The notes under the pieces are model-generated. The model was not told the DNA's origin and searched no databases. It saw nothing but the letters and a program-made list of their open reading frames with translations. Shown here in pieces: positions 49,807 to 59,401 of a stretch of DNA of 64,000 bases. The position numbers and the translations under genes are program-made. The DNA comes from Colwellia sp. 1_MG-2023 (GTDB lineage: Bacteria > Pseudomonadota > Gammaproteobacteria > Enterobacterales > Alteromonadaceae). Where the stretch lies: positions 58,436-122,435 of the forward strand of contig NZ_JAUOPE010000014.1 of NCBI RefSeq assembly GCF_030546755.1, in the 5' to 3' direction. Positions within the stretch are counted from its first letter, which is position 1. Every line of letters starts with the position of its first letter.

Positions 49807-50544
49807 TTACTGAGCATTCAGTACTTCGCCAGTAACACTTTTACTATCGTCTGACATCAAATATACATACAGTGGCATTATTTGCTCAGCGGTTGATAAT
49901 GTTTCCTGGTTTTCAGCAGGATAAGCTCTGGCACGCATTGGGGTAGCAGTTGCACCAGGGTTAATTGCATTAACTCTGAGTGTTGATTCATCATATTCGT
50001 CAGCAATGACTTGCATTAAGCCTTCAGTAGCAAATTTAGAGACACTATACGGCCCCCAAAACGCTCGTCCTTTGCTGCCTACGCCTGATGATGTAAAAAC
50101 TAAAGAAGCATTATCTGCTAGCAATAAAGTTGGTATTAATGCTTGTGCCATTAAATGTTGTGCAGTGACATTCACTTGTATTACATCATGCCAAATTTGT
50201 TCATGAATTTGGCTATAAGGCGTAAGTTCTCCTAACATTGAAGCATTAAATAATGCACCGTCAAGCTTGCCAAATTGATTCGCTATCGTTGATGCCATAT
50301 CAATATAGTTTTGCTTAGTTGCACCTTTTAAATCTAACGGGATGATGGCAGGTTCAGCACCACCAAGTGACACTATTTCATCATAAACATTTTCAAGCTT
50401 TTCTACTGTTTTTCCTAATAGTATTACGGTCGCGCCTAATGTTGCGTAAGTTAGTGCAGCTTGTCGGCCAATACCACTGCCGGCACCAGTTACTAAGATA
50501 GTTTTATTTTGTAAGCAATTTTCGGATGGTGTGTAATTAAACAT
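49807..50544 (-). CDS. yciK: short-chain dehydrogenase/reductase, YciK family
   Basis: 245-residue NAD(P)-dependent oxidoreductase. Cofactor motif TGAGSGIGRQAA (about 21), catalytic Ser in FTSSGVGS and YSVSK (Tyr/Lys), and NPGATATPMR are seen. The start MFNYTPSEN (ATG 50544) matches the YciK family N-terminus; the frame extends upstream to 50598 but that part is hydrophobic and not family-like. Substrate of YciK is unknown. Convergent with fadD. Confidence 0.93.
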   Translation of the reverse strand: MFNYTPSENCLQNKTILVTGAGSGIGRQAALTYATLGATVILLGKTVEKLENVYDEIVSLGGAEPAIIPLDLKGATKQNYIDMASTIANQFGKLDGALFNASMLGELTPYSQIHEQIWHDVIQVNVTAQHLMAQALIPTLLLADNASLVFTSSGVGSKGRAFWGPYSVSKFATEGLMQVIADEYDESTLRVNAINPGATATPMRARAYPAENQETLSTAEQIMPLYVYLMSDDSKSVTGEVLNAQ

Positions 50545-50776
50545 AAGAAAAATAAATAGAAAAAATAGTGGGGGTATTCTACTCTTTGAGATAAACACTG
50601 ACGAGTAAAATGTTGATGATATTACCTAAAATAGCCAAGAATTTAGCAATATTTTAAAAAACCGCTAGCACTAAGTGAATTCTTGGGTTAAGTTTAACTG
50701 GTCTAACTAGTTGATGCTTGCTCAATATCATCACCTATAATAACTAAAAATAAAGACTAGTATCTGGGGAGAAATA

Positions 50777-53179
50777 ATGAATAAACTAGTTCTAAGTCTC
50801 GCAATTGCCTCAACCTTAGGGTTATCGGCTTGCGATGATGAATCGGTTCAAGATGTAAAAAATGAAATTGCAGAAAATGGTTCTTCTGTTGTTATTCCAG
50901 GTCGCGTTATTTTTGATCCATCGCTAGGAATTGATGGCTTATCTGTACCTAATGATTTGATTTTTCAAGGAACGCAAGATGGTACGTTAGAAATTCCGGT
51001 AGAAGATCCCACCGATGGCTCGGATCCTTTCGTTGCTGCCAGTGCATTAGATGGCTGGGCTACCGCACAACCATTTGTTTTAGGTATTGAATTTCCTGAT
51101 GGCGCTTCTTTGGATCCAAGTTCAGCATTAAATTCATCTTCTGTAAGAGTCTTTGAAGCTATTATGGGAGGCGATGCCACTGACGCTGATTGTGCTACGG
51201 TTTCTCGTGGTCTAGCGTGTAAAATCGTAAAAGAATTGGTTTTTTCAGAAGATTTTATCACTCAAGCATCCGGTAATGATGTTGCCTTTGTACCGCTAAA
51301 ACCTTTAAAAGGCGCAACTACTTACCTCGTTGCTATGACGAATAGTTTACAAGATCTTGAAGGTAATCCTGTTGCCGGTTCTACTTATTATGAATTAATG
51401 CGTCAAGATGCTGCAACTCAACCTTTAGGTGATGATGCTCAACGTGGTTTACAAGCAGTCATTAATAGTTATGAAGATGCTGTTATCAGTGCCGGCGTTG
51501 AAGATGATTCAATCATTTACACTATGGCCATGACAACACAGTCAACAACAGACGTACTTTTTACCTTGAAAAGCTTGATGGCGAATAATTTACAGCAAGG
51601 TATTTATCCGTCAATTGGTATGGCTGATACAGGTTTATCAGTTGCTGATGTTTTAGCCGGTCAAATCCCTGCTGAAGCTGTGCCATTATATTCTGCGGCA
51701 AATTATATGAAAGGCAGTATTACGCTCCCTTATTACTTAGGGGTACCATCTGCTGAAAACCCACTCGCACCTACTAATACTTGGTGGACAGGTTTATGTG
51801 ATTCTGGTGCTATGCTAGCAGGATTAGCGGCTCAAAATCCTGCGGCAATCCCTGCGGATCCAATCAGTGAAACAGATGCCATGTGTATGGCCATTTCTGC
51901 GGCAAGTGGATTAGCTGCTCCTGGATTACGTGATTTAGGTATTGATACTGAGCGTAACTTAACTAAATATAATCCAGTTCCAAAACAAACGGCTTCAATG
52001 CCCATTGATGTACAAATGACTACACCTGATTTAGCTTGGGTAAACCCAGTTAGAGCAAGTTTTGGCATGGATCCTATTGCTGAGCCTGCTGATGGTTGGC
52101 CTGTAGTTATTATGCAACACGGTATTACTTCAACAAAAGAAGCGATGTTATTAGCAACTGGTATGTTATCCATTAATGGTTTTGCTACCGCTGCTATTGA
52201 TTATCCGTTACATGGTAGTCGAGGATTTGATTTAACTGGCAATGGCCAAGATGATATCAGCGCTTCTTCTGTCAGCGCGTTACATTATGTAAATTTAGCT
52301 AGCATGTTAACCATGAGAGATAACACTCGTCAAAGTGCTTTCGATATCTTTGGTTTACGCTTAGGACTTAACTTCTTTGGTGGTGTTGATGTTTCAGGCA
52401 ACCCAATTAACATTAATAGCTCGAAAGTGCATTTCTTAGGTCATTCATTAGGTGCGATATACGGTATTAATGCTTTAGCATTGGCAAATACTCCGTTAGC
52501 GCCTCAAGTCGATGTATTAACTAAAATTACCAGTAATGTTTTAGCAATGCCGGGATTAATGTTAGCGAATTTTGGTATGTCTTCACCTGCGTTTTCAACG
52601 TTAGCGAAGTCTAATTTAACCTATGCATCTTCAGCTGATTTTAAAGCATTTGTTGATGCACAATTTCCAGCAGGTTATACCCAAGATCAACTATCTGCGG
52701 TATATGAAGGCTTTTATGCAAGTTTAGATGATAGCCAAAAAGGAGCGTTAGAAGCTGGTTTTGCGCAATTTACGTTAATTGCTCAAACGGTAACTGGCTC
52801 TGGTGATCCTATAAACTATGTTAATGCTTTAGCTGCCACGCAAACACCTACATTATTATTTGAAGTAGTCGGTAATGGTATGGATAACTTGCCGGACCAA
52901 GTCGTTACTAACACTGCGCCATTTACACCATTAGGTGGAACTGAACCTGCAATTGCCTTACTTGGCTTACCTAGCGTTTCAGAAACAACGATGGGGTCGG
53001 GTGCTGTTAGATTTGTGAATGGTCATCATGGCTCAATTTTAGACCCAAGACCGAATGATGCTTCACCAGATGCAGCATTAAGTGGCCGTACGACTCAAGA
53101 GATGCAATCTCAAATGGCCGGATTTTATGCTACAGATGGTCAAATGATCATAGTAACTGATACAGAAGTTGTTCATTAA
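50777..53179 (+). CDS. surface lipoprotein lipase, VolA/Pla-1/cef family
   Basis: 800-residue lipoprotein with lipobox GLSAC (Cys about 19) followed by DDE. It resembles the Pla-1/cef extracellular lipase family, of which Vibrio VolA is a surface-exposed lysophospholipase. The N-terminal Ig-like region contains SLDPSSALNSSSVRVFE. The C-terminal alpha/beta hydrolase has HGITSTKE (oxyanion) and the nucleophile Ser in LGHSLGAIYG (about 556); the late GHHGSILDPR probably supplies the catalytic His. GGGGAG precedes the ATG. It would release fatty acids from phospholipids for FadD. A FadL transporter is not in the window. Confidence 0.9.
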   Translation: MNKLVLSLAIASTLGLSACDDESVQDVKNEIAENGSSVVIPGRVIFDPSLGIDGLSVPNDLIFQGTQDGTLEIPVEDPTDGSDPFVAASALDGWATAQPFVLGIEFPDGASLDPSSALNSSSVRVFEAIMGGDATDADCATVSRGLACKIVKELVFSEDFITQASGNDVAFVPLKPLKGATTYLVAMTNSLQDLEGNPVAGSTYYELMRQDAATQPLGDDAQRGLQAVINSYEDAVISAGVEDDSIIYTMAMTTQSTTDVLFTLKSLMANNLQQGIYPSIGMADTGLSVADVLAGQIPAEAVPLYSAANYMKGSITLPYYLGVPSAENPLAPTNTWWTGLCDSGAMLAGLAAQNPAAIPADPISETDAMCMAISAASGLAAPGLRDLGIDTERNLTKYNPVPKQTASMPIDVQMTTPDLAWVNPVRASFGMDPIAEPADGWPVVIMQHGITSTKEAMLLATGMLSINGFATAAIDYPLHGSRGFDLTGNGQDDISASSVSALHYVNLASMLTMRDNTRQSAFDIFGLRLGLNFFGGVDVSGNPININSSKVHFLGHSLGAIYGINALALANTPLAPQVDVLTKITSNVLAMPGLMLANFGMSSPAFSTLAKSNLTYASSADFKAFVDAQFPAGYTQDQLSAVYEGFYASLDDSQKGALEAGFAQFTLIAQTVTGSGDPINYVNALAATQTPTLLFEVVGNGMDNLPDQVVTNTAPFTPLGGTEPAIALLGLPSVSETTMGSGAVRFVNGHHGSILDPRPNDASPDAALSGRTTQEMQSQMAGFYATDGQMIIVTDTEVVH

Positions 53180-53215
53180 TATCAGTAGATTAATGGCATT
53201 TTGTTAATGTTTATG

Positions 53216-53242
53216 AAGCCCTCTAACTAGAGGGCTTTTTTT
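53216..53242 (+). terminator. terminator of the lipase gene
   Basis: AAGCCCTCT / AGAGGGCTT stem with AACT loop and seven T residues. Confidence 0.95.
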
Positions 53243-53330
53243 ATGAAATTTCATCCCCATTTAATAGATATAAAATAAAATGTTAAAACGTTTATCTGTT
53301 AAATAATTACCCGTACCTTGGAGAGTCGCT

Positions 53331-54386
53331 TTGGAATTTTTATATGAATATGGTTTGTTTTTTGCGAAAACCATTACTTTTGTGCTTGCCTTTGCCGCCA
53401 TTATTGCCTTGATCGCTTCATCGGCCATCAAGCAAGGGGCAAAGAAAGGAGAGTTGGAAATCACGGATATTTCTGAACAACTGCACGATATTGAAGATGA
53501 AATGAACCATCATTTGTTAACGAAAGAGCAATTGAAAGAAAAAGAGAAACAAGAGAAAAAGCAGGCGAAAGAAAAAGAGAAAGCTGACAAAGCGGCGTCT
53601 AAAAAGCAAGCTGATGGTAACGAACCAGAGCATGAATCTAAACTTTTCGTTATCGACTTTAATGGCAGTATTGATGCAAAAGAAGTATCAGCACTACGTG
53701 AAGAAATTACCGCTATTTTATTAGTGGCTACTGAAAAAGATGAAGTGTTTATTCGGTTAGAAAGTGCAGGTGGAATGGCGCATTGTTATGGCTTAGCCGC
53801 GTCACAATTAGACAGAATTCGCCAAGCAAAAATCCCCCTAACGGTATCGGTTGATAAGGTTGCTGCCAGTGGTGGCTATATGATGGCTTGTGTGGCTGAT
53901 AAAATACTTTCTGCACCTTTTGCTATATTAGGTTCAATTGGCGTTATTGCTCAAATTCCAAATTTCAATAAAATTTTAAAGAAAAATGATGTTGAATTTG
54001 AACAATTAACGGCTGGAAAATACAAACGTACATTAACCATGTTTGGTGAAAACACTGATGAAGGCCGTGAAAAGTTTGTTGAAGAAATTGAAGAAATGCA
54101 CGAGCTTTTCAAAGCACATGTAAGTGAAAACCGCCCGCAGTTAGATATTGAGAAAGTAGCGACAGGTGAAACATGGTCAGGTAAAAAAGCGATAGAGGTT
54201 GGTTTAGTGGATGTCGTGACTACTAGCGATGATTATTTATGCCAAGCAAATAAAACGAGTAAAGTTATTGCGGTAAAATACGCAACAAAGAAAGGTTTAG
54301 CCGAAAAGTTTTCGAAAGCAGCATCGCTATCTGCGGAAAGTTTTTTAGGAAAACTTTGGCAAAATAATCGAATTTTTCCAAGTTAA
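53331..54386 (+). CDS. sohB: inner-membrane S49 peptidase SohB
   Basis: Periplasmic-facing serine peptidase of the SppA/SohB family, 351 residues. One N-terminal membrane helix (about 12-30) is followed by a Lys/Glu-rich coiled segment (about 60-98) and the protease domain with nucleophile Ser in AASGGYMMA (about 182) and general-base Lys in TAGKYKR (about 230). It starts with TTG, with GGAGAG at ideal spacing; no better ATG exists in the right place. Confidence 0.94.
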   Translation: MEFLYEYGLFFAKTITFVLAFAAIIALIASSAIKQGAKKGELEITDISEQLHDIEDEMNHHLLTKEQLKEKEKQEKKQAKEKEKADKAASKKQADGNEPEHESKLFVIDFNGSIDAKEVSALREEITAILLVATEKDEVFIRLESAGGMAHCYGLAASQLDRIRQAKIPLTVSVDKVAASGGYMMACVADKILSAPFAILGSIGVIAQIPNFNKILKKNDVEFEQLTAGKYKRTLTMFGENTDEGREKFVEEIEEMHELFKAHVSENRPQLDIEKVATGETWSGKKAIEVGLVDVVTTSDDYLCQANKTSKVIAVKYATKKGLAEKFSKAASLSAESFLGKLWQNNRIFPS

Positions 54387-54397
54387 ACTTTAATTAT

Positions 54398-55087
54398 ATG
54401 AAAGCTTCTTTTTGGCATGCTTGCTGGGAAAAAAATAGTTTAGGATTTCATCAAACGTCGATACATCCTTTTCTTTCTCAGCAGTTATTGCCTTTGATGT
54501 CGTCAAAAACAGATGAGTGTCAAACGGGAAAACAACAACGCGTTTTAGTACCTTTATGTGGTAAGTCTGATGATATGGTGTGGCTTGCTGAACATTTTGA
54601 CGTAGTAGGGGCGGAACTTAGCGATATTGCTTGTCGAGATTTCTTTCGAGAAAAGTCTATTGAAGTCACGCCAACTCAAATCAGCGATACACAGACGCAA
54701 GCAGCTTTTAAACAATATAGTTTTGAAAATATCACTTTATTGCAAGGAGACTTTTTCAAACTGTCAGCAGAGCAACTTTCTGACTTTGATTGGATATATG
54801 ATCGTGCAGCCATTATTGCTCTACCTAAAACGATGCAGCAAGCATACGCTGATCACTTAGCAACGTTTATTACTCAACACAGTCGATTGTTTTTGATCTC
54901 GTTAGAATTTCCCCAAGAAGAGTTGTCAGGCCCACCTTTTTCACTCTTTGAGCAAGACATTAATCGTTTATTTACTGGCTTTAATGTTAAATGTATCGCA
55001 GAGCATGAATTAGCAGATAAAACCTTTGCGCAGCGAACATTTAAGGTGAGTTATTTGAGAGAAAAACTTTATATCATTACGAGATAA
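54398..55087 (+). CDS. tpm: thiopurine S-methyltransferase
   Basis: SAM-dependent methyltransferase of the TPMT family, 229 residues. Typical bacterial pattern FWHACWEKNSLGFHQ, VPLCGKSDDMVWLAE, VVGAELS and DWIYDRAAIIALP. Bacterial homologs can methylate selenium, tellurium or thiopurine compounds; the natural substrate here is not known. It starts 11 nt after sohB and is likely co-transcribed. Confidence 0.95.
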   Translation: MKASFWHACWEKNSLGFHQTSIHPFLSQQLLPLMSSKTDECQTGKQQRVLVPLCGKSDDMVWLAEHFDVVGAELSDIACRDFFREKSIEVTPTQISDTQTQAAFKQYSFENITLLQGDFFKLSAEQLSDFDWIYDRAAIIALPKTMQQAYADHLATFITQHSRLFLISLEFPQEELSGPPFSLFEQDINRLFTGFNVKCIAEHELADKTFAQRTFKVSYLREKLYIITR

Positions 55088-55136
55088 TTGTTTGAAAGCT
55101 GTATAGTTAGGAAATCATCGCTCATACATTTATGAC

Positions 55137-55165
55137 AAAAAAAGGTGCGTAAAGCACCTTTTTTT
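55137..55165. terminator. bidirectional terminator between tpm and the symporter gene
   Basis: AAAAAAAGGTGC / GCACCTTTTTTT with GTAAA loop, perfect stem. Confidence 0.95.
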
Positions 55166-55203
55166 CATTTATAACAGTTATTTTATCATCTTAGATATTT
55201 GTA

Positions 55204-56589
55204 TTAACTCTCTTTTTTCAGTTGCTGAAAGTCAATTTCTTCAATTTTCTGGCCAGCATTTTCATCTAAAAATACTGACTCATTAAATTGTTGTTCTGAT
55301 TTAGCTACAACAGTCGTTACCATACAATCTCCGGTAACATTGACCGCAGTCCTTGTCATATCTAATAAACGGTCAACCCCGATAATAATGGCAATACCTT
55401 CAACCGGTAAACCAACTTGCTCGAGAACCATGGCCAACATAATTAACCCAACGCCAGGAACACCTGCTGTACCAATAGAAGCTAACGTTGCGGTTAAAAT
55501 TACCATCAGAAAATCAGAAAGCGATAAATCAACATTAAATACTTGCGCAATAAAGACAGTTGCAACACCTTGCATAATCGCCGTACCGTCCATATTAATG
55601 GTAGCGCCTAATGGCACGGTAAATGATGCAATCGAGTTATCAACACCCATTTTTTTCGTGGCGGTTTCCATTGTTACCGGAATCGTGGCATTACTGCTTG
55701 AGGTAGAAAATGCAAATAAAATAGCATCGCGCATTTTCTTGATAAAGATAACCGGATTAAGTCCTGTGAATAATTTCAATATCACTGAATACGTAATCGT
55801 GCCGTGAATTACTAAAGCAAAAAATACCACCCCAAAGTACATACCAAGGTTTTTAATCGTGCTGATATCAAGATCGGTAAATAATTTTGCTAATAAACAG
55901 AAAACCCCATAAGGCGCTAAATTCATCAAAATGGTTACTAAGCGCATAATGACAACGTTCAAGTCTTCAAATAATTTAGAAATACGTTCACCAGCAGCAC
56001 CAGAAAGTGCAATGGCAATACCAAATAATAAAGCAAAGACAATTACCTGTAACATATTGCCTTGAGCAAAAGCAGCAAAAGGATTGCTAGGAAACATTTG
56101 AATGAAAACTTGAGCCAGAGAAGGCGCTTCTTTCGCTGCAAACGTGGTGTTAGCTGTCATATTAACCCCATCACCTGGACTTAATAATAATGCCAAACTC
56201 ATGGCAAAACTGATCGCAATAGCCGTTGTAATTAAATATAAAGCAATTGCTTTACCACCAATTCTGCCAAGCTTTGAAGTGTCCTTTAAAGAACAAGTAC
56301 CACAAATTAGTGAAACAAACACTAAAGGCACGACAAGCATTTTTAAACTAGCAACAAATATTTGCCCGCCAACATTAAAAATACCATCAACAAAGAGCGA
56401 TCGAAGTGATAAATCAAAAATATAAAGTGGTATTACAAAGTCAGAGCCGTTTGGCATCAATTGTTGTAATAAAAAACCGAGTAGGATCCCTGACACCATG
56501 CCGATAACAATGCGTGTCGTTAAACTTGAAGTATGTTTATTTGTCATATTTTTATAATTTTTTATAAAGTTAATAAGTGTTTCAGTCAT
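55204..56589 (-). CDS. dicarboxylate/amino acid:cation symporter (DAACS family)
   Basis: Inner-membrane sodium- or proton-coupled symporter for glutamate, aspartate or C4-dicarboxylates, 461 residues with about eight helices and two re-entrant hairpins. Diagnostic motifs are the serine-rich hairpin STSSSNATIP, NMDGTA, GVPGVGLIM and DRLLDMTRTAVNVTGD; the Asp-Arg/Asn signature cannot settle the substrate. The ATG at 56589 is used; ATG 56547 (MTNKH) is plausible because the first 14 residues are not family-like. Neither has a strong ribosome site. Confidence 0.93.
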   Translation of the reverse strand: MTETLINFIKNYKNMTNKHTSSLTTRIVIGMVSGILLGFLLQQLMPNGSDFVIPLYIFDLSLRSLFVDGIFNVGGQIFVASLKMLVVPLVFVSLICGTCSLKDTSKLGRIGGKAIALYLITTAIAISFAMSLALLLSPGDGVNMTANTTFAAKEAPSLAQVFIQMFPSNPFAAFAQGNMLQVIVFALLFGIAIALSGAAGERISKLFEDLNVVIMRLVTILMNLAPYGVFCLLAKLFTDLDISTIKNLGMYFGVVFFALVIHGTITYSVILKLFTGLNPVIFIKKMRDAILFAFSTSSSNATIPVTMETATKKMGVDNSIASFTVPLGATINMDGTAIMQGVATVFIAQVFNVDLSLSDFLMVILTATLASIGTAGVPGVGLIMLAMVLEQVGLPVEGIAIIIGVDRLLDMTRTAVNVTGDCMVTTVVAKSEQQFNESVFLDENAGQKIEEIDFQQLKKES

Positions 56590-56721
56590 AAGGTTATCAG
56601 CTATTTGGTGGATTAAAAACCTCGGAAGAAAAGCTTTTTTTAATAAGTTAGTGACCTTTTTGTTTTTTTTCGGTTAATATTAAGGTGCTTACAACAAAAA
56701 CATCATCAGGGAGATGCTTTT

Positions 56722-59298
56722 ATGGCGCTATTTAGACGCTTAAGTTTCATTATGTTTTTCATTGGTCTCATCGGCTGTGGTGGCGGAGATGGCAGCCTTA
56801 GTTCAGGTGGTGCCGCTGACAATGATACAGGTACTACTACTGATGAAATTACACTTACACTAGCTATTTCTAACACGACAGTTACTGGTGCTGAGCCCGT
56901 TAATGTTACGGCAACTGTTATGCAAGGCTCTGAAGCTGTTGTTGGTAGGGCGGTAACCTTTACAACTGACCTCGGTGCTTTTTCACCTGCCTCTGGAACA
57001 GCATTAACTGATGAAAGTGGTGTTGCGACAATTATTTTAACCGCTGGCACAGTGCGTGGTGCAGGAGAGATTTCTGCTTCATTAAGTTCGGGTGAAACAT
57101 CCAATGTACCACTGGGTTTTAATACTCAGGGCGATGATATTAATGTCGGTGGCGATATTAAAATCACAGTTGCACTGATTGATGAAGAGGGTAATGAAAC
57201 CGATACGATTACCGCATCAAAACCTGGCCGTGTTGTGGCAACCCTTGAGGGTATTAATTCCCCGTTAATCGTTAACTTTTCATCAACGGTTGGTGATATT
57301 CCTATTGCATCGGCGATTACTGATGATAATAATTTAGCTGTTGTAGATATTTTTGCTGGTGATAACCTTGGCGCCGGTGAAGTTACTGCGACAATTACAA
57401 GTGGTGAGACAGGTAAAACCATTTTTGTGGTTGGTTCTTCGACTGTTTCTATGGGTAGTGGTGAACCATTTGTTAAAGGTGTTGCTGAGATAAGTTTAGA
57501 CCAAATTTCTGCCGGTGGTACCAGCGTTATTTCGGTGTCTATTATTGATGATCAAGGTAATTTATTTACTGAGCCTGTTGATGTTAACTTTTCTTCAAGT
57601 TGCTCTACTCAATCTGTTGCTAAGTTAAGTAGTCCTATTACTACTTCGAACGGTGTTGCAACAAGTACATACCTTGCACAAGGCTGTGTTGGAGATGATC
57701 CTATTAATGTTACCGCTAATGCTGGTGGGATAAATCTATCTGCTTCGGGGTCAATCAATGTTCTACCTGCAGATATTGGTAGTATTGAATTTGTGTCAGC
57801 TACCCCACAAAATATAGGCATTTTAGGTGCTGGTATTGTTTCCGGTTCTGAAAGTTCTACGCTTGTTTTTAAAGTTAAAGATACCGATGGTAATCCGTAT
57901 AATAATCGTGTGGTCAATTTTGCGTTAAATACGGATGTTGGCGGTATAAAATTAAGTCAAAATGAAGCAACCAGTAATGCCGAAGGTATTGTTCAAACGG
58001 TTGTAAATTCTGGGACAGTTCCTACTACTATTCGTGTTATTGCTTCAACTGCTACTTTAGATGGTACGGTTGTCTTTACTCAATCAAGTCAATTGGTGGT
58101 TTCAACAGGTTTACCTGATCAAGATAGTTTTAGTCTTGCTCGTGGCAACGCTAACCCTGAAGCTTGGAGTGTAGATGGAGTTGAAGTACCAGTTACGGTT
58201 CGAATGGCGGATGCATTTAATAACCCGGTACCAGATGGTACAGCTGTGAACTTTACGACAGAAGGTGGCTCAATAGGATCATCTTGTACTACACAAAATG
58301 GCGTATGTTCGGTAATGTGGACAAGTCAAAACCCTAGACCAGCAGGTCAAACTTTAACTAATAACTTCTGTACAGTTGCAGAAAATAATAACCCGGCAAT
58401 TTTCTGTGCTCGAGAGCCATTAGCAAACGGGAAAAACTATCTTGGTCAAGAGTATGGTGGTCGTGTAACCGTATTAGCAACGGCAGTAGGTGAAGAGTCA
58501 TTTCCTGATAAGAATGGTAATGGGCGCTTTGATGAAAGTGAATACTCGTTATTTCAAGGCTTAAATGTCAGTGATATGCCTTATGATTTAAAAGAAGCAT
58601 ATGTTGATCACAATGAAGACTCTGTTTATAACCCAGTTGAAACTAGTGCTGAAATAGGCGGTGAATTAGAAGAATTTGTTGATTTCAATAACAACGGAGT
58701 CTTTGATCTTCAAGATAATGTTTATAACGGAGTATTGTGTGGTTTAAATGATGTGACTAATCCTGGTTCTAGTATCACTAATCAGTATTGTGCAAACCCA
58801 GATGATGAACCTGACCCAACGAAAAAATCTGAAAAAGTCTCTACAAATGTTAGAGGGTCAACTATCATCATCATGTCAGGTACAGACCCTTATGTTACAG
58901 TAACAGCAACTAATGATTCGGTAAGTCAAACCACCTTACAAGATGATGATAATGATCCCAATACACCTGAGGTTGAAGTAGCAAACCCTAACTATAATAG
59001 TGAAGATACTTCTTTATATATAGCGGGCGAAAGTACAGGTACTGTTAGTATTATTATTGCTGACCTACACAATCAACCTATGCCTTCAGGTACTTTGGTG
59101 TCATTTGTGGCGAGTGTTGGCTCTGTAGTTGGTACAGGTACGTATACTTGGCCAGGTGATGCAAGTAATGGCGGAAGTGCCTTTGGGGTTGCTATTAAAG
59201 GCGAATCAGAGCCTACGAGTGGCCCATTAGAAATTGTCGTGGAAACACCAGGTGGAGTGACAACAGTTTTCAGTGGTATTAATATTGTAATTCAATAA
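56722..59298 (+). CDS. Ig-like (Big_1) repeat lipoprotein with EF-hand-like loops
   Basis: 858-residue exported lipoprotein with lipobox LIGCGGG (Cys about 19), then a Gly/Asp linker. Several bacterial Ig-like domains of invasin/intimin Big_1 type follow, about 90-110 residues each, with repeating patterns such as DESGVATIILTAGT and VTFTTDLGAF. After about residue 590 come three Ca-binding-like acidic loops: DKNGNGRFDESE, DHNEDSVYNP and DFNNNGVFDLQD. A final Ig-like domain closes the protein. It is likely surface-exposed and adhesive or structural; calcium binding is inferred. GGGAGA precedes the ATG. Confidence 0.88.
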   Translation: MALFRRLSFIMFFIGLIGCGGGDGSLSSGGAADNDTGTTTDEITLTLAISNTTVTGAEPVNVTATVMQGSEAVVGRAVTFTTDLGAFSPASGTALTDESGVATIILTAGTVRGAGEISASLSSGETSNVPLGFNTQGDDINVGGDIKITVALIDEEGNETDTITASKPGRVVATLEGINSPLIVNFSSTVGDIPIASAITDDNNLAVVDIFAGDNLGAGEVTATITSGETGKTIFVVGSSTVSMGSGEPFVKGVAEISLDQISAGGTSVISVSIIDDQGNLFTEPVDVNFSSSCSTQSVAKLSSPITTSNGVATSTYLAQGCVGDDPINVTANAGGINLSASGSINVLPADIGSIEFVSATPQNIGILGAGIVSGSESSTLVFKVKDTDGNPYNNRVVNFALNTDVGGIKLSQNEATSNAEGIVQTVVNSGTVPTTIRVIASTATLDGTVVFTQSSQLVVSTGLPDQDSFSLARGNANPEAWSVDGVEVPVTVRMADAFNNPVPDGTAVNFTTEGGSIGSSCTTQNGVCSVMWTSQNPRPAGQTLTNNFCTVAENNNPAIFCAREPLANGKNYLGQEYGGRVTVLATAVGEESFPDKNGNGRFDESEYSLFQGLNVSDMPYDLKEAYVDHNEDSVYNPVETSAEIGGELEEFVDFNNNGVFDLQDNVYNGVLCGLNDVTNPGSSITNQYCANPDDEPDPTKKSEKVSTNVRGSTIIIMSGTDPYVTVTATNDSVSQTTLQDDDNDPNTPEVEVANPNYNSEDTSLYIAGESTGTVSIIIADLHNQPMPSGTLVSFVASVGSVVGTGTYTWPGDASNGGSAFGVAIKGESEPTSGPLEIVVETPGGVTTVFSGINIVIQ

Positions 59299-59319
59299 GA
59301 AATCGCTTTAACTTCCAAT

Positions 59320-59347
59320 AAAAAAACCGCTGTAAAGCGGTTTTTTT
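59320..59347. terminator. bidirectional terminator after the Ig-like gene
   Basis: AAAAAAACCGC / GCGGTTTTTTT with TGTAAA loop, between convergent genes. Confidence 0.95.
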
Positions 59348-59401
59348 AATTATTGAATGATACTTACGACTGAATGGTAACTAGCAACTCATAAACATTT
59401 C

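Noticed and set aside
50545..50598. N-terminal extension of the YciK-type SDR
   Set aside because: The extra residues are hydrophobic and unlike the family; MFNYTPSEN at 50544 aligns with the known YciK start.
55340..55807. Plus-strand 155-codon frame opposite the DAACS symporter
   Set aside because: Ser/Thr/Ile/Pro-rich text typical of the antisense of a membrane protein; the symporter on the minus strand has all family motifs.
56706..57104. Minus-strand 132-codon frame over the start of the Ig-like gene
   Set aside because: Repetitive Val/Ser/Pro content mirrors the Ig-like coding strand; no independent signal.
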